From contig OY723255.1 of assembly GCA_963210315.1 (NCBI GenBank), positions 434,001 through 498,000 of the forward strand: DNA of 64,000 bases. The letters run 5' to 3'. Shown in pieces: positions 39,930 to 49,342 of the stretch; the stretch's first letter is position 1; each line of letters opens with the position of its first letter. Source of the DNA: Rhynchopus euleeides (Eukaryota; Euglenozoa; Diplonemea; Diplonemida; Diplonemidae). The translations under genes and the position numbers were made by a program. The notes below the pieces were generated by a model that searched no databases, was not told where the DNA came from, and worked only from the letters and a program-made list of their open reading frames with translations.

Positions 39930-41573
39930 TGTGCGGCAGTGGAGCCGCCTCCGAACGCGACCTGGAGTGCTGCGGAGAGGCGGTCGCTCTCCGACACAGG
40001 GAGGGTACCCCCACCTCCACCCTCACCCACACGCCCACTTACGAAGCACTTTCGTGAAGGGCCTTTGCCCCGCTTCGGGGGATTGCAAGACCTGCAGTTT
40101 CCTTTGGTGCTCTGAGCGTTTTTTGTGTTCCAGGCAGAATTGGCCAGGTTGGCGAGGCTGTCACGGCGTGTTTGGGCACTACCGCCTCCGAACGCGACCT
40201 ACCCCACCCACCACATATCCTGACCCCCCCTAGCTCCTTTGTATCCTCTGACCGAGGAGCTTTACCGGAGGGCATAGAGCCTGCGGCGGATCGCAGCGAC
40301 TCCGGGGAGCGAAGGGAGGGTGTCGAAACCGGGGAGCTCGTAGAGGGGGTCCGCCCACCACTCGCAGGAGGTTTCGGCGAACATGTCGGCGAAGTCGCAG
40401 TCGACGGATCCGGTTTCAAAGGCACGGAGGAACGCATCCGGAACACCGCACCGGGACGCGCAGTACCCCCTTGTGAAGAAGTAGGGGGAGTATGCCGCCA
40501 TCGCCTGCGTCATCTCCCAGCACTGCCGCTTCAAACCCCTCTCTGCGTCGCGCCGCTCCCGCTCCCCCACAGAGAGGTACAGCGCTGTGAGCACCGCGCC
40601 CGGCAGAGGGTAGGGCGGCCAGCCCGCAGGGGGCTCGGGGGGCAACGGCTTCTTCTTCCCCCGCCCCGACCCCGACACCGCCGCGGCGCTCGCCACCGCG
40701 AGCTCCGCCACCCGGCACCCCATCTTCTCCCTGGCGTAGGCATGCATGTGGCTCTCGAAGAAGATGCGGAACAGCGAGAGGGCCGCCTCCTCCGCCGTGC
40801 CCGACGCGAGCTCCCCGCAGCACCCGTCGCTCCCCTCCACATGCCTCAGATACACCCCGAGGTGGAACAGCAGCGACCTCCCGGCACACCGGTGCCCCTT
40901 GTCGGCCGGGGGCCCAGGCGGGGCGGGTGGCTGCCCGCCCCGCCGCGGTGCAGCTGCATCGCCTCCGGGGGTCCGGGGCTGCGGGGTGGCCCCCACCCCC
41001 ACCCCCACCCCCGCCTTCCCACGCTCCCCCACCGCCGGGGTTGGTGGTGGTGGTGCGCCTGAGGGCGCTGGGCTGTGCGCGCTGGGCGCGGCGTGGCACC
41101 ACGGCATCGAGAACATGTGCTTGCGGTGGGTGCGTGTGAGGCGAGGCAGGATGTGCCGGTGGACGAGGCCCTCGAGGAGGCCGACAAACTCTGCGGTGTA
41201 GTCGTTCCCTGCGAGGAGGGCGACGAAGGGGGCGTGCCGGGCAGGGATCCCGAAGGTCGAGCGAGTGTGTCACCCGCTTCGCCTGCCGCTTCAGCGAGGG
41301 GATCAGCTTGCAGTCCGCAGAGGTCCCGTCGAAGTACAGCCGCAGCCCCTTGGTGGTCGCCTCGAGGAGGCGCCGCAGCGTCCCGGCGACGTGGTTTGCG
41401 TAGATCCGGAGCTCCATCCGCTCGGGCGGGGCAAGCTTCCGGCAGAGGTGCATCGACGAGTACAGAAGCCCTTCCGCGTCGACGTAGATCCACCGGTCGA
41501 GGGGCGCCTCCACAGGGATGGTGTGCGTCCCGGCAAAGTGGTGCGCGAGGAGCGTCATGTGTTGCACCCCCAT
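39930..41573 (-). pseudogene. Deleted near-copy of the Asteroid-like nuclease gene
   Basis: From the equivalent start (ATG at 41573) it is almost identical to 31470 downward as far as LIPSLKRQAKRVTHS. About 550 bp are then missing (joint near 41257, matching 30609 joined to about 31158, with 2-3 bp microhomology), which shifts the frame. The copy resumes in the correct frame as FSMPWCHAA down to about 40262 (RRRLYALR). A further fragment of the gene (29311-29395 equivalent) lies at 39930-40008 after a rearranged stretch (40012-40258). The deletion removes E140/D142 and D160/D162, so no active nuclease could result. High identity indicates a recent event. Confidence 0.85.
40215..40257 (+). repeat. 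Left arm of inverted repeat flanking the duplicated gene piece
   Basis: CTCCTTTGTATCCTCTGACC (within 40231-40254) is the exact complement of 41746-41768, and the outer CCTGACCCCCCCTAG matches partly as well. The arms bracket about 1.5 kb of Asteroid-gene sequence. Confidence 0.75.
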
Positions 41574-41742
41574 TGTGTGCGGGAAGGGGGGTAGGGGGGG
41601 AGGGAGGGGGGCTTCTCCTGCGAGGCGGTGTGTTGTGGGTTCTGAGTTCTGAGTTCTGAGTTCTGAGTTGTGTGTCATGTGTGTTGGGCGTGTGTGTGGG
41701 GTGGGGTGGGGGCGAGGGTGGGTGGGGTGGGGGGTCTTGCTC

Positions 41743-41795
41743 GGTCAGAGGATACAAAGGAGATAGGGGGAGGGGGGAGGTCAGGTCATCCAGTT
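41743..41795 (-). repeat. Right arm of inverted repeat flanking the duplicated gene piece
   Basis: TCGGTCAGAGGATACAAAGG plus the following TAGGGGG...GTCAGG is the inverted counterpart of 40215-40257. The duplicated 5' flank is cut exactly at this arm and resumes at about 42245. Confidence 0.75.
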
Positions 41796-41923
41796 CTGCT
41801 TGTAGTATCAGTTCGCGTGCGGAGGGGCTGGAGCAGGGAACAAAGAGACACAAATCCTGCTGTGAGTTGTGCGGCGTTTCCCCTCAGCCCCCCTTCCAAC
41901 CTTGCGTATTGCAAGTGGTAGTA

Positions 41924-42068
41924 AAAGTGTCACTTCAACTCTGCCGCTCTTTCTCTACTGTTGATACTTCGTTTGATGCGTTGACGCTTCCACACACACT
42001 TACAAACCCACTTGCCTGATGAAGGGGGTGGTGTGTAGAGCACGTTTCGCAGAGCTGAATGACACTTT
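41924..42068 (+). mobile_element. 145-bp MITE (family M2), intact copy
   Basis: Ends AAAGTGTCACTT and AATGACACTTT form imperfect TIRs. The middle has GTTTGATGCGTTGACGCTTC and CACACTTACAAACCCACTTG. This is the empty-site reference for the M2 copy split by the giant element. The following CGCGCGAAAGTCG is conserved too. Confidence 0.85.
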
Positions 42069-42246
42069 CCGCGCGAAAGTCGTTTGTTTGTGCGCACCTG
42101 TGCGTGTATGGGTGTGCATACCTGCGCTGCCAACAGTCTTTTTTACCGTGACCTGAGCAGGTGATAGCAAAAAAGAAAAACACGACAGGTCAGAGCGCCC
42201 GTCCTTCCTCGACCTCACGACCCCCCCTACGGTGCTCAAACGAGTT

Positions 42247-42568
42247 TGTGGTGGGGGCGAGGGTGGGTGGGGTGGGGGGCTCCCGTTCTTCACTTCTGGC
42301 CCCAGTCTGAGAGAAGGCCAGACAAACCTACTGTTCAGCCGGGATTCGCGACATGTGACGCATCATCCAGACGCCGAAAGGTTCTATGAATCAGCCCGAG
42401 ATGGGAGAAGCCGAGGGGATTAGAAAAAGGATTGCCGGGTTTCATTTGTTTTGTTTGTGCAGCCTTCTGGTGACCTGCACGTTGGGGCGTGAAGCGTAGG
42501 TGAAGAAAGCATTGCTCCCACTGCAACCTTTTTACTTCTGAACGCCTTCCGTGAGCACGGTGCGTTTG
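42247..42568. other. Duplicated flank fragments, no gene
   Basis: Bases 42247-42384 repeat 31596-31725, and 42386-42425 repeat 31889-31930. Bases 42530-42568 are homologous to the 3' flank of ankyrin gene 1 (about 36160-36200). Confidence 0.6.
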
Positions 42569-42650
42569 AAAGTGTCACTTCAACTCTGCCGCTCTTTCTC
42601 TACTGTTGATACTTCGTTTGATGCGTTGATGCTTCCACACACACTTACAA
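42569..42650 (+). mobile_element. M2 MITE, left part (split by the giant element)
   Basis: Matches the first 82 bp of 41924-42068 and stops exactly after CACTTACAA. The remainder (72 bp, beginning with the same CACTTACAA) is at 61479-61550. 82 + 72 - 9 = 145, the length of the intact copy. Confidence 0.9.
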
Positions 42651-42794
42651 GGGGTAATTACGATAATGGGGGGTGTCGATTATATCCAATTTTGTCAAAA
42701 AAATTTAAAAAAATCGGGGGAAAAACGCTGAATTTCGATGAAAAAAGGCGAAAAAAAGAGTATGGGGAGTTGGGTCCAGTTTAGCAAAGTTGTG

Positions 42795-42893
42795 ATATTT
42801 TTCGGGTGTTTTTTTGAATGGGACACCCGAAGAACCCGATGATATGTGAATGACATGTGATGAAAAAGCATCCGCTGGACAAACCCCAAGCTT
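42795..42893. repeat. 99-bp block repeated in the miniature at 59918-60016
   Basis: From ATATTTTTCGGGTGTTTTTT to CCCCAAGCTT, nearly identical at both places. Here it leads to the transposase gene region; at 60017 it is joined directly to satellite 2. Confidence 0.85.
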
Positions 42894-43501
42894 GCTGCAG
42901 CAAGCATCCGCAACGGCCAGTGGGAGTAGGGGGGGGGGGGGGGGGCGGGGGCCTCCTGTCAGTCCGGTCTGATCTGCGACACGGTACGGCACACCGGCAG
43001 AATGCCGCTGACGGAACAACAAACAGTCCACGAGAGACGACCGCACGAGAACTGATACGATATCCAAGTCGCTAAGTAAGTCACACCACATGGACGTGAT
43101 CTGCTCCTTTCTTTGGTTAAAAAAGGGAAAGGCACGTGGGAAGGACACTGAAGGTCGGAGGCTCCACCGAAAGAATCTCGGAAGGATGATACCTCGGCCG
43201 CGCGTTGAAGAGCGCGGGATCTTCCACTTACTGGGAAGGATGTCTGACACTCGCCTGATATGGCGGGGGGGGGGGGGGGTCGAAAAGGAAAGCCCGGGCC
43301 CGGAAAAGTTTCTGCCGATGGATCTTCGACAGACGAAACGAATGCGAAACAAATACCTGCTGGAATAGTGTAGCCACAGCTCATCAGAGCTGTCAACTGC
43401 ACTGAGTTCTGCAAGCCCAAAATCACAGATAACGAAACGAAGCAAACCATAGATCATAACAAAACGAGGCAGGGCGTCATCTCTTCGACCCTGCCTGGCA
43501 A
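42894..43501. other. 3' flank of the DDE transposase, no gene
   Basis: G runs at 42930-42945 and 43266-43280. Open frames of 160-250 codons on the minus strand have mixed composition and overlap low-complexity sequence, and I could not support them. Confidence 0.5.
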
Positions 43502-46500
43502 TTACCTGCCCTTCTTCGCAGCCTTCCCGCCGGGCTTCTTCACCCCACCCTTCTTCGGAGCGGCCTTTTGCTTGGGGGTAGCAGACCCCCCCCTGGGTTT
43601 CTTGTTTGGGGGGGCCGTCCCGCTAGCAGGCGAGCTCTCTGAAGGCCGCTTCTTCTGCGGCTGCGCAGGGGTCTTCTTCTCCTTCGTAGGGGGCGCCTGC
43701 TTCTGCGGCTGCGCAGGGGTCTTCTTCTCCTTCGTAGGGGGCGCCTGCTTCTGCGGCTGCGCAGGGGTCTTCTTCTCCTTCGTAGGGGGCGCCTGCTTCT
43801 GCGGCTGCGCAGAGGTCTTCTTCTCCTTCGCAGGGGGCGGGGCTTCGGAGGTGCGCTTCTTTTTCCGTGGTCTCTCGTCGTCAGAAGATGAAGAAGATGC
43901 AGACGAAGAGGCAGAAGAGGAAGTAGTAGTAGTAGTCGTTGTTGTTGAAGAGGTATGCGGGGAAGAAGAGGAAGAAGGGGAGAAGTCAGACGAATCTTCC
44001 GTGTCCGACGAGTCGCCGCTCTCCAGATCGCCACACTCCGAGGACCGCAGACTGCCCGCGTCCACGTCATCCTCTTCCGCACCGTCCATGAAGAGCCGAT
44101 CCTTATCGGCGGAGGGACTCCACACCTCCCTGCTCGCGGAGGACTTCCAGGTCCCAGGTTCCACCGACAGCTCGGCGTCAGTGAGGGCGCCCCATGCCTC
44201 CCTGGCTACGAGGGTCTGCCACGTGGCCTTCTTCTTCTTCTTAGCCCACAACTCCAGCAGGGCGTCGGCCGCAGCCTGCGAGGCCAGAGCATCAGCCTCG
44301 CTCCACGGGTACTTCGCCGTGGTCTGCTGGCGGGTGAGCGTGCTCGCCTTGAGCGTGTACCCGCACAGGGGCATCTCCGGGATACTCCAGCGAAGCCTGA
44401 AGTTGTGGAGGTGGGCACACACCTGGAAGCACGAGTTCAGCCATTCGAGGCCGCCCGTGACATTCTGCAGGTTCCAGATCTCCCGGAAGACCTTGAACGA
44501 CTGCTTCAGCCGTGCGATGGCCCTCTCCACACGCGAACGGGCAGCAGCGTGTGCGCGGTTAAACTCCACGCACGCAGGAGTACGCAGGCGGGTGAAGAAG
44601 TCGAAGTCCGACGCCCTGTTCTCGTCGTTGGACTTCGCGACGCGGCGGTTCGGGATCACCACACATGCTGCGTCAGCATATGCCCCATCACCGAGGACGA
44701 TGTCGTTCGGCCGGAGGGGGACCCGCTTGTAGCTGTCGGCCTTCGGGGCCTGCCTGGCGGATCCCCAGATATCCCCATCGGGTCGGGGCCCGGGGTTCAG
44801 CGCCGACAACCCCGCAATGAACCCGAGGGCGGTCACGCACAGCTGCACCTTCTTCGCGTGGCGGGAGTAGTACCCGCTGTAGTCTGCCTTGTTTGCACAG
44901 ACGTACACGGGGAACACGTCCACCGCAAGCGACGCGAGGGGCTCGAAGGGGAAGTGGTTCACTGAGCGGTGAGCCCAGGGCTTCGTGAACCACTGACGAC
45001 CCTCCACATCTGTCCCGATCTCATCCATGCTGGAGAGCAGATGCATCACCCCCTTGTTGTACTCCGCCGAGAGAGTCTCGCGCTCGAGGGACACACCAGG
45101 GAGGTGCTGTTTGTAAGCCTCCTTCTTCAAAAGGGGCATGTGGCGGAGGTACACCAGGGAGATGAGGAGGCAGCGACGGGGGCATGCCTTTTCCCCGCCG
45201 TAGAGGTCGTAGAGCTTGGTGAGCTGCCAGGGGTGGAACCCAGTGGCAGCGAAGGAGAAGTCCGTCCTGGCATCAGGGTATCCAAAGAAGGGAAGCCAGG
45301 CTCTCACATCCACATCCTCCGTCTTGTGCCCGAGGAGCGGGTGGTCCGCATCCTTCTCCTCCTTCGTCTTCCGCAGATCCGCCATCTTCAGGCGCATCTC
45401 GGCAGCCTCGTCGAGGTAGCGGTGGACGCGTCCGGCGTCGTGGTCCTGCCACGCCTCGGCGTAACTGGAGGTTTTCGCCCCCTCCTTGCGCGCCTCCACC
45501 GCCTTCTCCTCCGCCTCAACCACGGCCTGCTTGGCGGGGCGGCCGCGGCGGTTCAGGCCAGCCGCTTGGCGTGCGTCCTTCCCGAACTCCTTCGCCTCCT
45601 TCTTCGCCACAAACGCCTCTTCCATCGTCTGCGACGTCCCACACCCAGCGCCCACAACCACATCCCGGTCGGGGTCAGGGGCAGTTCCCACCTCCTCCTC
45701 GCGCGCCGCCGCCGCTGCTGCGTAGCGCTGTTTCCGGGCCAAAGCGACACGACGCCGCATTACCCGGTACCGCAGGCGTGTAATCGCCTTGCCCGCCCCC
45801 ACAGACAAAGCCTGGGTGCACCCCCTCGGCATTGTCCCCTGGCGAAGTGCGGTCAGGATGTGCTGCAGGTCTGCTGAAAACCCCGTGCCCCTCAGGAACT
45901 GGACCGTCGCCTCGCGGTAGTCCTCCAGAAACTTCTTACGGGCATGCCCGTTGATGGTGGCATCCACCCGCGGGTGGACAGACTCCAGGAGGCCGTCTCC
46001 GTTCATCTGGGGGATGGCATCCATTAGCCGGGTGAACAAGGTGTTGTACTCCTCCTCGAACCGGCGTCTAACCTCCGCCTTTTCCGCAATGGAGTCGAGG
46101 GTGGCCTGGCTGGGGACTGAAAGCTTCTTTGCGCTCAGGTTCTCGTAGGACGGCGTGTCCCGGTGCACGGCATCCTCCCCCACAGGCGAGGGAGGCGTCG
46201 GCTCCTTCCGCTTCTTCTTGGGGGGGCTTGGCATCTGCGGCAGGGGTGCTGCATCCCTGCTGCGCTGTTGGGGAGCTACCGCCGGGGCGCTTGGTGGTGG
46301 TGGTGGGGGGCTTGCCATTTGCAGGTCTTCACCCTGCGACAGGGGTACTTCCTCCCGCCTGTGCTGTGGGGGAGCGACCGCCGCGGCGCTTGGTGGCACA
46401 AGATCTCCGTGGGGGTCTGCCGCCGGATCCAACTCTTGCACCAACGTGCGTAGAAACAGCACCCCTTGCCGTTTGAATGCCGCCCGCTGGTCGCCCCCAG

Positions 46501-46885
46501 GTGACAAGAGGCTGCGGGCCACGGGCGGTGGAGGTGGTGACTGCCGGTCGTCGTCGAAGCTGAAGCTGGGGCAGAAGTCGGCCGACGCGTTAGAAGCGGC
46601 GTACGGCGTGCCGTCGAAGTCTGGAGTCCACGGGATGGTCGTGGCTCTGCTCGTTGCGCGAGGGGTCGCAGGAGGGGCCGGACGACTCTGGCTGGGGGTT
46701 TTGTTTTTCTGCCCCTTGTGGTAGGCCACAGAGTAGGCCAAGAAGTCTCCACCGATGAAGTAGGTGGAGCGGAGGAGGACTTCGAACTCCCCCAGGGTAC
46801 ACCCCGCCGACTGCGGCAGGTGGCTGTACAGTCCCCTGACAAAGGTCTGGGGATGGGGCAACCTCGCAGATAGGTTCCAAGGCAT
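43502..46885 (-). CDS. PIF/Harbinger-type (DDE_Tnp_4-like) transposase
   Basis: A 1127-residue protein. The DDE nuclease lies at about 640-840: D656 (SLAVDVFPVY), then NPGPRPDGDIWGSA, D733 (VLGDGAYADAACVVIPNRR) and E787 (FNRAHAAARSRVERAIARLK), ending HLHNFRL as in PIF-type enzymes. The N-terminal part is Pro/Ala-rich with a PPKKKRK nuclear signal near 221 and Lys/Arg coiled segments; residues 270-600 are helical and may bind DNA. The C-terminus is an acidic/Ser/Thr tract, then four copies of a 16-residue (48-bp) unit with PPTKEKKTPAQPQKQA, then a histone-H1-like Lys/Pro/Ala tail. All three catalytic residues are present. The start ATG (46885) lies inside the last unit of satellite 2, so the true start or promoter may have been replaced by the array; other in-frame ATGs come only far downstream. 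Confidence 0.85.
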   Translation of the reverse strand: MPWNLSARLPHPQTFVRGLYSHLPQSAGCTLGEFEVLLRSTYFIGGDFLAYSVAYHKGQKNKTPSQSRPAPPATPRATSRATTIPWTPDFDGTPYAASNASADFCPSFSFDDDRQSPPPPPVARSLLSPGGDQRAAFKRQGVLFLRTLVQELDPAADPHGDLVPPSAAAVAPPQHRREEVPLSQGEDLQMASPPPPPPSAPAVAPQQRSRDAAPLPQMPSPPKKKRKEPTPPSPVGEDAVHRDTPSYENLSAKKLSVPSQATLDSIAEKAEVRRRFEEEYNTLFTRLMDAIPQMNGDGLLESVHPRVDATINGHARKKFLEDYREATVQFLRGTGFSADLQHILTALRQGTMPRGCTQALSVGAGKAITRLRYRVMRRRVALARKQRYAAAAAAREEEVGTAPDPDRDVVVGAGCGTSQTMEEAFVAKKEAKEFGKDARQAAGLNRRGRPAKQAVVEAEEKAVEARKEGAKTSSYAEAWQDHDAGRVHRYLDEAAEMRLKMADLRKTKEEKDADHPLLGHKTEDVDVRAWLPFFGYPDARTDFSFAATGFHPWQLTKLYDLYGGEKACPRRCLLISLVYLRHMPLLKKEAYKQHLPGVSLERETLSAEYNKGVMHLLSSMDEIGTDVEGRQWFTKPWAHRSVNHFPFEPLASLAVDVFPVYVCANKADYSGYYSRHAKKVQLCVTALGFIAGLSALNPGPRPDGDIWGSARQAPKADSYKRVPLRPNDIVLGDGAYADAACVVIPNRRVAKSNDENRASDFDFFTRLRTPACVEFNRAHAAARSRVERAIARLKQSFKVFREIWNLQNVTGGLEWLNSCFQVCAHLHNFRLRWSIPEMPLCGYTLKASTLTRQQTTAKYPWSEADALASQAAADALLELWAKKKKKATWQTLVAREAWGALTDAELSVEPGTWKSSASREVWSPSADKDRLFMDGAEEDDVDAGSLRSSECGDLESGDSSDTEDSSDFSPSSSSSPHTSSTTTTTTTTSSSASSSASSSSSDDERPRKKKRTSEAPPPAKEKKTSAQPQKQAPPTKEKKTPAQPQKQAPPTKEKKTPAQPQKQAPPTKEKKTPAQPQKKRPSESSPASGTAPPNKKPRGGSATPKQKAAPKKGGVKKPGGKAAKKGR

Positions 46886-48788
46886 GGGGCAACCTCGCAG
46901 ATAGGTTCCAAGGCATGGGGCAACCTCTCACATAGGTTCCCAGGCATGGGGCAACCTCTCACATAGGTTCCAAGGCATGGGGCAACCTCTCACATAGGTT
47001 CCCAGGCATGGGGCAACCTCGCAGATAGGTTCCAAGGCATGGGGCAACCTCGCAGATAGGTTCCAAGGCATGGGGCAACCTCGCAGATAGGTTCCAAGGC
47101 ATGGGGCAACCTCTCACATAGGTTCCAAGGCATGGGGCAACCTCTAACATAGGTTCCCAGGCATGGGGCAACCTCGCAGATAGGTTCCAAGGCATGGGGC
47201 AACCTCTAACATAGGTTCCCAGGCATGGGGCAACCTCGCAGATAGGTTCCAAGGCATGGGGCAACCTCTCACATAGGTTCCCAGGCATGGGGCAACCTCG
47301 CAGATAGGTTCCAAGGCATGGGGCAACCTCTCACATAGGTTCCCAGGCATGGGGCAACCTCGCAGATAGGTTCCAAGGCATGGGGCAACCTCTAACATAG
47401 GTTCCCAGGCATGGGGCAACCTCGCAGATAGGTTCCAAGGCATGGGGCACCCTCTCACATAGGTTCCCAGGCATGGGGCAACCTCGCAGATAGGTTCCAA
47501 GGCATGGGGCAACCTCTTACATAGGTTCCCAGGCATGGGGCAACCTCGCAGATAGGTTCCAAGGCATGGGGCAACCTCTCACATAGGTTCCAAGGCATGG
47601 GGCAACCTCTCACATAGGTTCCAAGGCATGGGGCAACCTCGCAGATAGGTTCCAAGGCATGGGGCAACCTCTCACATAGGTTCCAAGGCATGGGGCAACC
47701 TCGCAGATAGGTTCCAAGGCATGGGGCAACCTCTAACATAGGTTCCCAGGCATGGGGCAACCTCGCAGATAGGTTCCAAGGCATGGGGCACCCTCTCACA
47801 TAGGTTCCCAGGCATGGGGCAACCTCGCAGATAGGTTCCAAGGCATGGGGCAACCTCTTACATAGGTTCCCAGGCATGGGGCAACCTCGCAGATAGGTTC
47901 CAAGGCATGGGGCAACCTCTCACATAGGTTCCAAGGCATGGGGCAACCTCTCACATAGGTTCCAAGGCATGGGGCAACCTCGCAGATAGGTTCCAAGGCA
48001 TGGGGCAACCTCTCACATAGGTTCCAAGGCATGGGGCAACCTCGCAGATAGGTTCCAAGGCATGGGGCAACCTCTAACATAGGTTCCCAGGCATGGGGCA
48101 ACCTCGCAGATAGGTTCCAAGGCATGGGGCAACCTCTAACATAGGTTCCCAGGCATGGGGCAACCTCGCAGATAGGTTCCAAGGCATGGGGCAACCTCTC
48201 ACATAGGTTCCCAGGCATGGGGCAACCTCGCAGATAGGTTCCAAGGCATGGGGCAACCTCGCAGATAGGTTCCAAGGCATGGGGCAACCTCTCACATAGG
48301 TTCCCAGGCATGGGGCAACCTCGCAGATAGGTTCCAAGGCATGGGGCAACCTCTAACATAGGTTCCCAGGCATGGGGCAACCTCGCAGATAGGTTCCAAG
48401 GCATGGGGCAACCTCTCACATAGGTTCCCAGGCATGGGGCAACCTCGCAGATAGGTTCCAAGGCATGGGGCAACCTCTCACATAGGTTCCCAGGCATGGG
48501 GCAACCTCGCAGATAGGTTCCAAGGCATGGGGCAACCTCTAACATAGGTTCCCAGGCATGGGGCAACCTCGCAGATAGGTTCCAAGGCATGGGGCAACCT
48601 CTCACATAGGTTCCCAGGCATGGGGCAACCTCGCAGATAGGTTCCAAGGCATGGGGCAACCTCTCACATAGGTTCCCAGGCATGGGGCAACCTCGCAGAT
48701 AGGTTCCAAGGCATGGGGCAACCTCGCAGATAGGTTCCAAGGCATGGGGCAACCTCGCAGATAGGTTCCAAGGCATGGGGCAACCTCT
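46849..48788. repeat. Satellite 2: 31-bp unit, about 62 copies
   Basis: Each unit has GGTTCC(A/C)AGGCATGGGG, then CAACCTC and GCAGATA, TCACATA, TAACATA or TTACATA. The pattern of variants repeats every 11 units in part of the array (341 bp; for example, blocks ending at 47536 and 47877 are alike). Reading frames rotate every unit, giving long spurious ORFs on the minus strand; only units with TCACATA introduce a TGA. Seven more units are at 60017-60235. The unit length equals that of satellite 1. Confidence 0.95.
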
Positions 48789-48909
48789 GTGGGTTCATCA
48801 CTATTCGTTTTTTCGTGTGGACCTGTCTCTCATTTGAGGCCCGAGAATCGCGTTTCCGAGGCCTGTGCGTGGTCGCAGTGCCCTCTGATGTCCAAAAACT
48901 ACCCATTTC
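48789..48909. repeat. Satellite 2 flank repeated at 60236-60356
   Basis: From TGTGGGTTCATCACTATTCG through CCAAAAACTACCCATTT, nearly identical to the flank in the miniature. It marks the right end of the shared element segment. Bases 48910-49056 (GTTTTCCGGTTTTC-type runs) contain nothing else recognised. Confidence 0.85.
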
Positions 48910-49056
48910 AGGGGATAAGATAGGTCTGGTTTTCCGGTTTTCAAAACCAGGGTTTCCCGGTTTCCGGTTTTCTGGAAAAAAAAAAAAAGGCCGATCGGAT
49001 TTTCGCCGGTTTTTGGGGAACCTTTGTGACAGTCAACCAGTGGGACCATTAGCCAA

Positions 49057-49198
49057 AAAATGTCACTCCAGTACAGCCGCTCTTTACTCGTATTTTGTTT
49101 GTGATGCGTTGACGCTTCCACACACAAAACCTCAACTCCTGTGATGGGGGAGGCTAGTGGTGTGCGGAGCACGTTTGGCTGTGGTAGAGTGACATTTT
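49057..49198 (+). mobile_element. 142-bp M1 MITE, intact copy
   Basis: Same ends and core as 31727-31869. It is followed after a 20-bp spacer (CTGCTCACAAGTGTGCGTAA) by a second, tandem copy that is interrupted. Confidence 0.85.
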
Positions 49199-49218
49199 CT
49201 GCTCACAAGTGTGCGTAA

Positions 49219-49283
49219 AAAATGTCACTCCAGTACAGCCGCTCTTTACTCGTATTTTGTTTGTGATGCGTTGACGCTTCCAC
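49219..49283 (+). mobile_element. M1 MITE, left part (split by the YR retroelement)
   Basis: The first 65 bp of the MITE, ending TGCGTTGACGCTTCCAC. The right part, starting with the same 17 bp, is 53851-53944. 65 + 94 - 17 = 142, the intact length. Confidence 0.9.
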
Positions 49284-49342
49284 TCAGGACCCTCATCCGG
49301 AGGGACGTGGCCGTCCCTGGTCTCTCGGGACGGCCGCGGAAG

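Noticed and set aside
43572..45877. Plus-strand ORFs opposite the DDE transposase
   Set aside because: Shadows of GC-rich codons; no domains. The minus strand has the complete DDE set.
46959..48776. ORFs repeating MPWNLSARLPH and CEVAPCLGTY
   Set aside because: Satellite 2 read through; every unit shifts frame. Not treated as protein except where the transposase start falls in the last unit.
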